Shown here in pieces: positions 1 through 7,436 of a stretch of DNA of 18,212 bases (position 1 is the first letter of the stretch; each line of letters opens with the position of its first letter). The translations under genes and the position numbers were made by a program. This DNA comes from Moraxellaceae bacterium UBA2477. GTDB taxonomy: Bacteria > Pseudomonadota > Gammaproteobacteria > Pseudomonadales > Moraxellaceae. The DNA lies in contig DDPD01000043.1 in assembly GCA_002342025.1 (NCBI GenBank), forward strand, positions 1 to 18,212. Reading direction: 5' to 3'. The notes under the pieces were generated by a model. It saw only the letters and a program-made list of their open reading frames with translations, was not told the DNA's origin and made no database searches.

Positions 1-699
1 TTCCAGCGCCTGGCGTTATTCAATTTGCGAAGCGCCGTGAAAGACCCTGAGTTGCGCAATCGCCTCACACCCAACTACGTCTTGGGTTGCAAACGCATCT
101 TGCAATCCAACGACTGGTATCCGGCACTGGTTAAAGCCAATGTCAACGTGATCAGCAGCGCCCTGGCAGAGGTGCGCGGCAAAACGCTGATCGCCGCAGA
201 TGGCTCATCGCGTGACGTCGATATCATTATTCTCGGCACCGGCTTCGAAGTCGCCGAGCCGCCCATCGCCAAGCGCGTGTTCAACCGGCATGGCGTGAGC
301 ATGGCGGAAGTTTGGCAAGGCAGCCCTAAAGGCTATATGGGCACGATGGTCGAAGATTGTCCGAATGGTTTTCTCATGTTTGGCCCCAACATCGCGGTCA
401 GCTCGTCCGCTTTTCTCATCATTGAGGCCCAGCTTGCCTACATCATGGACGCCATTAGGAAGGCTCGTGCGAAAGGCATCACCCGCATTGAGACTGACCC
501 CATTCGCCTCGCGGAGTACAACGATCGCGTGCAAGCCGCTCTAAAAGATTCGGTTTGGAATCGCGGTGGCTGTAGCAGCTACTTCATTGATAGGAATGGC
601 CGAAACAGCACGGCGTGGCCTTGGAGCACGCTGGAGATGCGCCGCCAGCTAAGTCAGTTCAATCTCGACGAATATCTCACTAAAAAACAAACGGCCTGA
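1..699 (+). CDS. FMO/Baeyer-Villiger-type flavin monooxygenase, C-terminal part (5' end outside window)
   Basis: The reading frame is open from base 1 to the TGA at 697-699, giving 232 residues. Relatives have roughly 490-550 residues, so only the C-terminal half is here; the FAD Rossmann motif and the family fingerprint lie upstream. What is visible fits the FMO/BVMO family: a segment reading LTPNYVLGCKRIL (the GCKR block), then a strand ending DIIILGTGFEV, which corresponds to the usual D-x-(I/V)-I-x-A-T-G-F block near the second nucleotide-binding region, then GPN and a C-terminal WPWST. Such enzymes use NADPH, FAD and O2 to insert oxygen into ketones or to hydroxylate substrates in the cytoplasm. 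The HSL-type hydrolase begins 60 bases downstream on the same strand, and a monooxygenase plus esterase pair is the usual arrangement for ketone breakdown. The substrate cannot be deduced. The TTG at 25 is an internal codon, not a start. Confidence 0.85.
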   Translation, partial: FQRLALFNLRSAVKDPELRNRLTPNYVLGCKRILQSNDWYPALVKANVNVISSALAEVRGKTLIAADGSSRDVDIIILGTGFEVAEPPIAKRVFNRHGVSMAEVWQGSPKGYMGTMVEDCPNGFLMFGPNIAVSSSAFLIIEAQLAYIMDAIRKARAKGITRIETDPIRLAEYNDRVQAALKDSVWNRGGCSSYFIDRNGRNSTAWPWSTLEMRRQLSQFNLDEYLTKKQTA

Positions 700-759
700 G
701 CTAAGGGCATTGCCAACACCAACCTAAGCAACTTTCTCAATTCAAAAAGGAAAAACCGC

Positions 760-1659
760 ATGAGACTGCCGCAGCCTATCGCCCACCGCTTGGTAAAAAC
801 GGCCCTGCGTACGAGCTTCAAATTACCCAGCCTGCTCCCCCTGCCACTGGCCGTGCTTCGCCAGGCCATGGAAGGAGGCGCATTACTTTTTCGACCCCGC
901 GCTGAAGCCATTGTAGAAAAGGCAACGCTAGGAGGCGTTCCGGTCGAACGTATTTCACCACCCGGTCGTGCGGATCGAGTCCTGCTGCATTTTCATGGCG
1001 GCGCATTCTTTGCGGGCTCCTCCAATACCCATAGGGCACTGGGCAGTGAGTTGGCTCTGCGTGGCATGGCACAAGTCATCATGGTGGACTACCAACGCGC
1101 ACCGGAACATCCCTACCCCGCCGCCTTAGAAGATGGGCTAGCGTGCTATCACGCACTATTGGAAAAAGGCTGGTGCGGCGACCAAATTGTGCTGGGCGGC
1201 GACTCCGGCGGTTGCGGGCATATTTTGTCGCTGGCAATCACCCTAAGAGACCGAGGCCTGCCGCTGCCCAGCGGTCTGGTCATGATTTCACCGTACTTGG
1301 ACATCACGCTGAGCTTGCCTTCCGTTAAACGCAATGCCCGTCGCGACCCCATGGTAACGGCTCATGCACTGCGTCGCGGGGGGGATGGCTTTCGCGGCAA
1401 GATCCCGGAAAACGACCCCCGGGTATCCCCACTTTATGCCGAGCTGCGTGGCTTACCGCCGGTGCTGGTGCAAGCGGGCAGTGAAGAGATTTTGCTGGAT
1501 GACGCCCTTATGTTTAGCGAGCGCGCACAGTCCGCAGGCGTTGATGTGAACTGTCGGATCTATGAAGGCCTCTGGCACAACTTCCAAATGTTCAATGCAC
1601 TGATCGCAGAGGCGGACACGGCACTGGATGAAATTGGGGCATTTATTCGCACTCAGTAA
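760..1659 (+). CDS. alpha/beta hydrolase of the hormone-sensitive lipase (HSL) family
   Basis: This 299-residue protein has the family's usual length and all its marks: an oxyanion-hole HGG at 79-81 in HFHGGAFF, the nucleophile elbow GDSGG at 147-151 (Ser149), an acid in LLDDA near Asp247, and the catalytic His273 in LWHNFQ. The YQRAPEHPYPAALED stretch at 111-125 is the typical HSL helix-strand region. It should act as a cytosolic carboxylesterase on short or medium acyl esters. The start is supported by AAGGA eight bases upstream of the ATG. It follows the monooxygenase gene by 60 bases, so co-transcription is likely, and it could cleave the ester or lactone made by that enzyme (inference). 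A run of seven G at 1378-1384 lies inside the gene, but the frame stays open and family motifs continue across it. Confidence 0.9.
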   Translation: MRLPQPIAHRLVKTALRTSFKLPSLLPLPLAVLRQAMEGGALLFRPRAEAIVEKATLGGVPVERISPPGRADRVLLHFHGGAFFAGSSNTHRALGSELALRGMAQVIMVDYQRAPEHPYPAALEDGLACYHALLEKGWCGDQIVLGGDSGGCGHILSLAITLRDRGLPLPSGLVMISPYLDITLSLPSVKRNARRDPMVTAHALRRGGDGFRGKIPENDPRVSPLYAELRGLPPVLVQAGSEEILLDDALMFSERAQSAGVDVNCRIYEGLWHNFQMFNALIAEADTALDEIGAFIRTQ

Positions 1660-1664
1660 TTTAT

Positions 1665-1678
1665 CCTGTGAACACAGG
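1665..1678. promoter_or_regulatory. Perfect 14-bp palindrome just after the hydrolase stop
   Basis: CCTGTG-AA-CACAGG begins six bases after the TAA of the hydrolase gene. The two-base centre makes it a poor RNA hairpin but a plausible dimer-binding site. Its right half overlaps the left arm of the longer inverted repeat described next, so the two structures would compete in RNA. No regulator can be assigned. Confidence 0.4.
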
Positions 1679-1735
1679 GAAGCCGCTTTAGATCGTACAG
1701 ACTGGCCAATTTTTAGCCAGCAGCTGCTTCCCTGT
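1674..1735. repeat. Nested inverted repeat, possible structured RNA or terminator
   Basis: The arms at 1674-1687 and 1722-1735 pair over 14 positions with one mismatch (ACAGGGAAGCCGCT against AGCTGCTTCCCTGT). An inner hairpin CTGGC-N9-GCCAG sits at 1702-1720, leaving 14 unpaired bases on its left side and one on its right. There is no T-tract after the outer stem, so it is not a textbook intrinsic terminator. It lies between the hydrolase and DedA-PAP2 genes and could be a 3' processing element, an attenuator or a leader domain of the downstream gene. Confidence 0.45.
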
Positions 1736-1741
1736 CACAAT

Positions 1742-1797
1742 CCTACTTGCAGCCACGGCTTCAGCTGAGTAGGGTGCAGGCAACTTGCCCATTTGCC
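1742..1797. repeat. Tandem small hairpins upstream of the DedA-PAP2 gene
   Basis: CCTACT (1742-1747) pairs with AGTAGG (1768-1773), enclosing AGCC-AC-GGCT (1751-1760). A further palindrome GGCAA-C-TTGCC lies at 1779-1789, and a second TTGCC at 1793-1797 could replace the first as pairing partner. The last pair ends nine bases before the ATG at 1807, so switching between the two TTGCC copies could affect exposure of the start region. No clear Shine-Dalgarno sequence precedes this ATG. Confidence 0.35.
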
Positions 1798-1806
1798 TAA
1801 GCTCCT

Positions 1807-3213
1807 ATGCACATGACTGAAACCTGGTGGGCCTGGCTAACGCAGAATCCGGATTGGACACTGCTACTCATTTTTGGCCTTGCCGCACTTGAGTCACTGG
1901 CCGTCATCGGCTCCTTCATTCCTGCTATTCCGGTCATGATTGGTCTGACCTTATTGGCCGGACATATCGGCATTAATGTCTATGAAGTGCTGCTCTACGC
2001 AGTGGCAGGCGCCATCGTCGGCGACGGCATCAGTTATGCCATCGGGCATCACTTTAAACACCGCATTGAGCATGTCTGGCCTTTCCGAAAAAATCCGCAT
2101 TGGTTGGCGGCCAGTGAAGCTTTTGTCGAAAAACACGGCGGCAAAAGCCTGATCTTTGGACGCTTTATTGGTCCTATCCGCGCCTTTGTTCCTCTGGCGA
2201 CTGGCATTTTCCAAATGCCATTTCCACGCTTCCTCTTTTTTAATGTCGTTTCCGCCCTGCTTTGGGCGCCGCCGAATATTTTGCCAGGCTATTTTGCCGG
2301 TGCTGCCATCGACAGCCCATTGCTACCCGGCAAGCATCAGCTCCTTTTTGTGGGCGCCATTCTCGTTACTATTGGGACGTTGGTTTGGTTACTGCCCCGC
2401 CTCAACAGCCTCACACGGCGTTGGCGACAACAACATGCGCCGCATAACCACGGGGTATTTGCCTGCGCCGATGGCATTCCAGAAAACCAATTTATGACCT
2501 TACTGGTAGGCAGCGTCGGCTTAGTGGGTTTTATCTCGCTGGCTCTGTATTTACCCTTTTTAGCCGACCTTAATGCCTGGGTCACAACGGAGTTCACCCG
2601 CCTCCGACAGCCCGGTATTGATTGGTTGTTTACGGCATTTACGTTGCTCGCCGATAACCGCGCCTTACTGACCTTGGGCGGCATCGTGGCGTTTTGGTTG
2701 CTGCTGCGCCGCGAATGGCGTGCCCTCAGCTTTACCGTTGTGGCCAGCCTATTGTGTTTATTCCTGCCTTCACTGCTACAAACACTCTTTGCCCATCCAG
2801 GCCCGCAGCCCGTCTTTACCATGCGCGACGAGGCATCTTTCCCAAGCGATCACGCCTTTTCCGTGACCGTGCTGTGGGGTTTGTTCTATGTCTTTATGAC
2901 CCGGGATTTTTGGCCTAGCCTAAAGCCTTGGGCACTAGCTGTGAGCCTTACGCTCATTATTTTTACCTCAATTTCACGTGCCTTTTTGGGGCTGCATTGG
3001 ATCAGTGATGTGATGGCCGGCGTCATGCTCGGTGCGGCTGTTGTGGCGGGTCTACGCTGGTCTTGGTACCGCGGCGCAGGTTTTACACGTGTAAAGCACT
3101 GGGAGCCGACACTCATCATTATGCTTGCGTTGGTTTTATCGGGCTTCTTGTGGCTGCGTCATAGCTGGGCATCCGCATTAATTCCCTACACCGTTTTAGG
3201 CTCGGGTAGCTAA
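1807..3213 (+). CDS. DedA-family / PAP2-phosphatase fusion membrane protein
   Basis: This 468-residue protein joins two membrane domains. Residues about 15-200 are DedA-like: ESLAVIGSFIPAIPVM at 29-44 and the signature RFIGPIRAFVPLATG at 119-133. Residues about 230-425 are a PAP2 domain, with the C2 motif PSDHA at 346-350 and the C3 motif at 390-401 (Arg391, His397, Asp401). The usual C1 motif (K-x6-RP) is degenerate: Leu323, His330 and Pro331 occupy the expected places. DedA proteins are tied to lipid-carrier recycling and membrane homeostasis; PAP2 enzymes remove phosphate from lipid phosphates or isoprenyl pyrophosphates. Together they suggest an inner-membrane enzyme that flips and dephosphorylates a lipid carrier (inference). 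The ATG at 1807 is taken as start; the ATG at 1813, two codons on, is equally possible. The AbgT gene follows after two bases. Confidence 0.9.
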   Translation: MHMTETWWAWLTQNPDWTLLLIFGLAALESLAVIGSFIPAIPVMIGLTLLAGHIGINVYEVLLYAVAGAIVGDGISYAIGHHFKHRIEHVWPFRKNPHWLAASEAFVEKHGGKSLIFGRFIGPIRAFVPLATGIFQMPFPRFLFFNVVSALLWAPPNILPGYFAGAAIDSPLLPGKHQLLFVGAILVTIGTLVWLLPRLNSLTRRWRQQHAPHNHGVFACADGIPENQFMTLLVGSVGLVGFISLALYLPFLADLNAWVTTEFTRLRQPGIDWLFTAFTLLADNRALLTLGGIVAFWLLLRREWRALSFTVVASLLCLFLPSLLQTLFAHPGPQPVFTMRDEASFPSDHAFSVTVLWGLFYVFMTRDFWPSLKPWALAVSLTLIIFTSISRAFLGLHWISDVMAGVMLGAAVVAGLRWSWYRGAGFTRVKHWEPTLIIMLALVLSGFLWLRHSWASALIPYTVLGSGS

Positions 3214-3215
3214 GC

Positions 3216-4709
3216 ATGCCATCAACACGATTTTTAAGAACACTGGATCGCATAGAGACGTTAGGGAATCGCCTCCCCCCGCCCGCGTGGCTCTTCGTTT
3301 GGCTCTGCGGCATCGTGCTAGTCGCCTCCGCCATTGCCGCGGGCCTAGGCTGGCAAGCCACTTGGCCGGATGGCAGCAAGACCATTTCCGCCGTTAATCT
3401 GATCTCTCTGGTCGGGTTGAACCATTTGTTCAACGACACCGTGAGCAATTTCACCAGTTTTGCGCCTGTCGGCAATGTCGTGGTGGCCATGCTCGGCTTA
3501 GGGCTGGCTGAACGCTCAGGCTTGCTTGCAGGTCTCCTGTCATCGCTGGTTCGTCTCAGCGGTGTGCGCGCATTGCCAACAGTCGTTGCACTGGCCGGTG
3601 TGTTATCGAGCATTGCCGTGGATGCCGGCTACGTTGTGGTCATCCCTCTCGCCGGCCTGCTCTTTCAACGCGCAGGGCTGCCGCCCTTAGCCGGGATTGC
3701 CTGCGCCTTTGCTGGCGTTTCAGGCGGCTTTTCTGCCAATGTGCTGATTGGCCCCGTTGATGCCCTGCTTGCCGGCATAGCCAGCGAAGCCTTGCAAACG
3801 GTGAAGCCTGGCGCGCAAGTGGCAGTCACCGCCAATTACTTTTTTATGCTGGCGTCCACGCTCTGGGTCACCTTGATCGTGTCCTGGGTCAATCATCAAT
3901 TTGTCATGCCCCGATTGTCTGCCTCAGCGTCCACTGCGATGAGCGCGCCCGTTGAGCTGGCCGATAGTCATTTGCACCAAGGCGGAGCGCGAGTCGTACT
4001 GCTGTGGACACTGGCTGTGCTGGCCTTCGCACTCGCCGGCTTGCTCCCAGCCGATGGCTTTTTGCGTGGGGAAGATGGCAGCGTCACGAAGTCGCCACTG
4101 ATCAAAGGCGTGGTGGTATTGGTCGCTGTTTACGCGGGTATTGCCGGCATTCTCTATGCGCGGGTAAGCCAGCGTTGGGCTCGCAGCAGCGATGCCATTC
4201 CCGCCTTAGAGGAAACCCTGAAAACCTTAGCCAGCTATCTGGTGCTGATGTTTTTTGCCGCGCAATTTGTTGCCTATTTTCAGTGGAGCCAGATCGGGCA
4301 GCTCGTTGCCATTACCGGCGCTGAACAGCTCAAAGCCATGGATTGGTCGCCGGTGGTGTTATTGCTGATGTTTGTTTTATTCACGGTTACGCTGGATTTG
4401 CTGATTGGCTCCGCATCAGCGAAATGGGCGCTGATGGCACCCATCTTCATTCCCATGTTTTTTCTTGCTGGCATCCCGGCCGAGAGCACTTTGGCGGCCT
4501 ATCGCGTGGGAGACAGCGTCGCCAACATCATCACTCCGCTCATGCCGTATTTTGCGATGGTCGTGGCCTTTGCCCAGCGCTTCGAGCCGAAAGCGGGCAT
4601 CGGCACACTCATGGCCATGATGCTGCCTTACTCGCTAGCGCTGTTGATTGGCTGGGGCGGCCTGCTTGCGCTCTGGCTGAGCATGGGCTGGCCGTTGGGA
4701 CCGGGCTGA
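3216..4709 (+). CDS. AbgT-family transporter
   Basis: This 497-residue, highly hydrophobic protein has the length of AbgT/MtrF/YdaH carriers (about 500-520). Family blocks are clear: LGLGLAERSGLLAGLL at 93-108, VDAGYVVVIPLAG at 135-147, AFAGVSGGFSANVLIGPVDA at 164-183, SASAKWALMAPIFIPM at 399-414 and the C-terminal RVGDSVANIITPLMPYFAM. Asp136, Trp404 and Arg430 fall where structural work on MtrF and YdaH placed functionally important residues. The family imports p-aminobenzoyl-glutamate in E. coli AbgT, and MtrF/YdaH act as antimetabolite (sulfonamide) exporters; which applies here cannot be told. No abgA/abgB peptidase gene is next to it, which leans toward the exporter role. It starts two bases after the DedA-PAP2 stop, so the two are probably co-transcribed and perhaps translationally coupled. 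Its 3' end converges on the SDR gene with ten bases between. Confidence 0.93.
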   Translation: MPSTRFLRTLDRIETLGNRLPPPAWLFVWLCGIVLVASAIAAGLGWQATWPDGSKTISAVNLISLVGLNHLFNDTVSNFTSFAPVGNVVVAMLGLGLAERSGLLAGLLSSLVRLSGVRALPTVVALAGVLSSIAVDAGYVVVIPLAGLLFQRAGLPPLAGIACAFAGVSGGFSANVLIGPVDALLAGIASEALQTVKPGAQVAVTANYFFMLASTLWVTLIVSWVNHQFVMPRLSASASTAMSAPVELADSHLHQGGARVVLLWTLAVLAFALAGLLPADGFLRGEDGSVTKSPLIKGVVVLVAVYAGIAGILYARVSQRWARSSDAIPALEETLKTLASYLVLMFFAAQFVAYFQWSQIGQLVAITGAEQLKAMDWSPVVLLLMFVLFTVTLDLLIGSASAKWALMAPIFIPMFFLAGIPAESTLAAYRVGDSVANIITPLMPYFAMVVAFAQRFEPKAGIGTLMAMMLPYSLALLIGWGGLLALWLSMGWPLGPG

Positions 4710-4719
4710 AGTGAAAGCG

Positions 4720-5547
4720 TTAGCGTTCGGTGCTGCTTTTACCGGCTTGAATGAGCTTTTGGCGGCGCTCGCCGGCTTTGCGGAACAGGCCAATGGCTTT
4801 GTTGCCGAGCTGTGGCAGGTTACCGGCTAGTTTCGCGGTAGTGCCTCGCCAGGCCGGCAGAGCAATCTCAAACGGACGATCCCGTAGTACAGGCCCGAGG
4901 ATGGCGGCAACAACCTCTTGCGCCGTCAGTGCACGCGGGCCGGAGAAGGTCAGCGCGGTCTGCGGCTTGCCTTGTTGGATGTCGAGCATGGGTGTCTGCA
5001 CAGCATCCGGGCACACGGCCGTCACCGCGATGCCTTTGTCGGCAAGCTCCATGGCCGCAACCAGTGAATAGCCCCGCACAGCAAACTTGCTGGCGCTGTA
5101 CAGACCGATACCGGGCACCGGCGACAAACCTGCCAGCGACGCAATATTAATGATGTGGCCCTGACCGCGCGCGAGCATGCTGGGCAAGACGGCCTGAGTG
5201 CCAAAAATCACACCTTTCACATTAATGTCGAAGTGGAAATCGACTTCGGCTGCCGTGGCATCTTGCACCCAGTTTTCTTTCAGCACACCCGCAATGTTGG
5301 CCAGCACATCGACTGCGCCATCCTCCGCTTCAACTTGAGCCACTAAGTTTTTCCACGCCTCGGCATCGCGCACGTCTAAGGTTTCCACGCGCAGCTGCGC
5401 AGACGCACCGGCCAATGCCTTTAGCGCCTGCAAACCGGCAGGCTGAACATCACAGGCACAAACACGATCTCCACGCGCCAGCAGTTGCTTAGCCAACTCC
5501 TGACCAATGCCCGAGGCCGCCCCCGAAACGATCCAATGCAGGCTCAT
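4720..5547 (-). CDS. Classical SDR-family NAD(P)-dependent oxidoreductase
   Basis: This 275-residue protein has a complete classical SDR core: the cofactor-binding GAASGIG at 9-15, DVR at 58-60, NIAG at 84-87, Asn109, catalytic Ser137 and the YSASK block with Tyr150 and Lys154. The CPDAVQTPM stretch at 179-187 matches the usual substrate-loop start. Asp33 after the second strand (CACDVQ) favours NAD(H) over NADP(H) by the general SDR rule. It is cytosolic and would interconvert an alcohol and a ketone; the substrate is unknown. Its ATG overlaps the stop of the upstream MBL-fold gene in an ATGA, with AGGAG seven bases before the start, so the two are translated from one message. A C-terminal tail of about 25 residues rich in Arg and Lys extends past the SDR fold. 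Confidence 0.92.
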   Translation of the reverse strand: MSLHWIVSGAASGIGQELAKQLLARGDRVCACDVQPAGLQALKALAGASAQLRVETLDVRDAEAWKNLVAQVEAEDGAVDVLANIAGVLKENWVQDATAAEVDFHFDINVKGVIFGTQAVLPSMLARGQGHIINIASLAGLSPVPGIGLYSASKFAVRGYSLVAAMELADKGIAVTAVCPDAVQTPMLDIQQGKPQTALTFSGPRALTAQEVVAAILGPVLRDRPFEIALPAWRGTTAKLAGNLPQLGNKAIGLFRKAGERRQKLIQAGKSSTER

Positions 5548-6617
5548 GCTGCGACTCCTGATTTCAAGGTGAGTTGACCAAACTCTTGCTCACCCACGGT
5601 GGCTGTTGGCGCGGTGCCGGGGAAGAGCCAGAACGCACTCACTTCCGACGACGGCGCCACATTGGGGAAGCGCTCATCCTTGGGATTCGGGCCGGCCACG
5701 CTCTTTTCCTGAACCATGGAGATGTACTGATCCACCACATACTCCATGGTGTTGCCGTTAATAATGATCTCGGCACCCGTTTGCTTCGCGAACGCAGCCA
5801 GACCCGGCGTGGTGGAATGCTTGGGCTCGTAGGCATCCAAACTCACGCCGTTCTCGCTGGTCACAATTAAGCCCGTGTCGGTGTGCGAAACAATGGAGTG
5901 ATTACCTTCGGTATGCCCCTTGGTGCGCATAATGGCCACCGAGCCATCGCCCAGCGCCACGCTGTCGTCGAGCAGAATCAGCTTGCTCTCGGGCACGGCA
6001 GCGATGCCATCCGGGCAATACCATTGGTTCTGCCACGGAATCAGCGCCTGCACACTCTCCCACTCCTCGCGCATCACCAAGAGCTTGGCATTTGGAAACA
6101 GCGCGGACTGGCCGTTACCGCCGAGCCAGCGCGTCACATTCTGCGTATGCAGATGGTCATAGGTGATGTAGTCCACGTCCTCAGGGCTAAGACCAATGCT
6201 TTTAAGGCAGTCCAGCACGGTCGCTGTCTTGCGAACGATGAGCTTATCCATCACACCCGTAAATCGCCCGGCCTGTTGATCTAGCTGGGCAAAAAACGGC
6301 GTTTCGCGTTGATGCTCCCAGTCTGAAGGCCCGACCAGCAGCGTCTTAAGGCCTTCACTGGAATCAAACTGAATCACACTCAAACGGTTGCACAAATGCA
6401 CAAACGGCGTCGGCAAACTGAACGCATTGAGGTAGGCAAATTTGGCCGGATACGGGACGCGCACGAGCTCGAAGGATTTGTAAAAGCGCACCTTGGGTTT
6501 GGCCAACATGTCGCGGCGAAAATCCTTGGCGGCTTCACGCACATTGTCGACGCGAGCCATGGGGCGACGGGCATCGCGCGTGCCATCAAAGTGTTTCAGG
6601 GGCTGCAAAACAGTCAT
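5544..6617 (-). CDS. MBL-fold protein with a degenerate metal site
   Basis: This 357-residue protein shows the outline of a metallo-beta-lactamase fold but not its full metal site. The usual H-x-H-x-D-H motif reads HLHTQN at 155-160, keeping His155 and His157 but with Gln159 and Asn160 in place of the Asp and third His. The next motif, GHTEGNHS at 234-241, keeps His235. The later bridging Asp position reads SEN (254-256) and the last His position reads NGNT (287-290). A canonical two-metal hydrolase is therefore unlikely; one-metal chemistry, a binding role or a new active site are all possible. Residues 1-60 form an Arg/Lys-rich extension without a signal peptide. GAGGA precedes the ATG by six bases. 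It is first in a leftward operon with the SDR gene and divergent from the TetR gene. Confidence 0.75.
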   Translation of the reverse strand: MTVLQPLKHFDGTRDARRPMARVDNVREAAKDFRRDMLAKPKVRFYKSFELVRVPYPAKFAYLNAFSLPTPFVHLCNRLSVIQFDSSEGLKTLLVGPSDWEHQRETPFFAQLDQQAGRFTGVMDKLIVRKTATVLDCLKSIGLSPEDVDYITYDHLHTQNVTRWLGGNGQSALFPNAKLLVMREEWESVQALIPWQNQWYCPDGIAAVPESKLILLDDSVALGDGSVAIMRTKGHTEGNHSIVSHTDTGLIVTSENGVSLDAYEPKHSTTPGLAAFAKQTGAEIIINGNTMEYVVDQYISMVQEKSVAGPNPKDERFPNVAPSSEVSAFWLFPGTAPTATVGEQEFGQLTLKSGVAA

Positions 6618-6685
6618 GCCTAGTCCTCAACAATCCGGATAAAAATCACGCCTAGCTGACTTGCCAAACGAGCAATCTGTGGCAG

Positions 6686-6714
6686 ACTGTAAATCCAACA
6701 AGAAATCTTGTCAA
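6686..6714 (-). promoter_or_regulatory. Sigma70-type promoter for the MBL-fold/SDR operon
   Basis: On the minus strand a perfect TTGACA (6714-6709) is separated by exactly 17 bases from TACAGT (6691-6686, four of six matches to TATAAT). It lies 69 bases before the ATG of the MBL-fold gene at 6617. The -35 box overlaps the palindrome at 6698-6711, so a protein bound there would block this promoter. Confidence 0.6.
6698..6711. promoter_or_regulatory. Putative TetR operator (perfect 6-2-6 palindrome)
   Basis: ACAAGA-AA-TCTTGT is perfectly symmetric around two bases. It sits 11 bases before the ATG of the TetR-family gene and overlaps the TTGACA box of the opposite promoter. TetR-family regulators usually bind such sites in their own divergent intergenic region, so this is the natural candidate for control of both operons. 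The binding is inferred from position and symmetry only. Confidence 0.5.
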
Positions 6715-6722
6715 AATAACTT

Positions 6723-7436
6723 ATGGCTGTGATGCTCACCGATGCTGCGCTACCCAACACGCCTCGCGACGCTGAAAAACCGGCTCGGGCGTATCGTGGC
6801 GTAGCGCCTGAACAACGCAGAGCAGAACGCCAACAGCGCTTACTCGCGGCGGGTTTGGAACTGTTTGCGCGACAAGGCTATGCGCGCACCACCATCGAAC
6901 AGCTCTGTTCCGAGGCCAAGGTCACAGCACGTCACTTCTACGCCATCTACCCGTCGCGTGAAGCCCTGCTCACCGACCTCTACGACCGCATCTTGCAGGA
7001 TCTGCGTGAAGCCGCGTTGCTGGCCATTCATGCCCCCGAGCAAAGTTTCGAAGAAAAGATCCCTCGTGCCATGCAAGCACTGATTACCCACTACTTGGCA
7101 GATAGCCGACTCGCTCGGGTCGGTGTGCTGGAATCCGTTGGTGTCAGCGCCGCCATGGAAAAGCGACGACGTGCGGCCATTCATGACATGGCTGGAGTGA
7201 TAGAAGGCTTCGTCAATGCCATGGTCAGCCGAGGCGAATTGCCCGCCCACAACTACCACCTCGTGTGCGTCGCTCTCGTGGGGGGAATTAATGAGCTCTT
7301 GGCCGAGTGGCTTACGGTTGCCGAGCCGCCCAGCATCGCTCAGCTAAGCCATGAAATCATTCGGATTTTTTACGCCCTGATACGTGGCAGCGCCGTCCTG
7401 CCACCCACCCTATTCACTCAGGAAACTCCCTCATGA
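6723..7436 (+). CDS. TetR-family transcriptional regulator
   Basis: This 237-residue protein has the TetR N-terminal DNA-binding domain at about residues 36-90: a first helix with LLAAGLELFARQGYARTT, then IEQLCSEAKVTARHFYAIY as helix-turn-helix and a following FYAIYPSREALL stretch. The rest is a helical ligand-binding and dimer domain with no assignable ligand. A 30-residue N-terminal extension precedes the helix-turn-helix. No Shine-Dalgarno sequence is visible before the ATG at 6723; another ATG at 6732 could be used. Its stop overlaps the start of the epimerase-like gene (ATGA), so it heads a rightward operon and faces the MBL-fold/SDR operon. Autorepression and control of both operons through the palindrome at 6698-6711 is the likely scheme. 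Confidence 0.92.
   Translation: MAVMLTDAALPNTPRDAEKPARAYRGVAPEQRRAERQQRLLAAGLELFARQGYARTTIEQLCSEAKVTARHFYAIYPSREALLTDLYDRILQDLREAALLAIHAPEQSFEEKIPRAMQALITHYLADSRLARVGVLESVGVSAAMEKRRRAAIHDMAGVIEGFVNAMVSRGELPAHNYHLVCVALVGGINELLAEWLTVAEPPSIAQLSHEIIRIFYALIRGSAVLPPTLFTQETPS

Noticed and set aside
1378..1384. Run of seven G as a possible phase-variation or frameshift site in the HSL hydrolase
   Set aside because: The frame is intact and HSL motifs continue on both sides; a single short run is weak evidence for slippage control.
2337..3613. Minus-strand open frames opposite the DedA-PAP2 and AbgT genes
   Set aside because: Arg/Ser/Pro-rich antisense translations of membrane-protein genes, without motifs or plausible starts.
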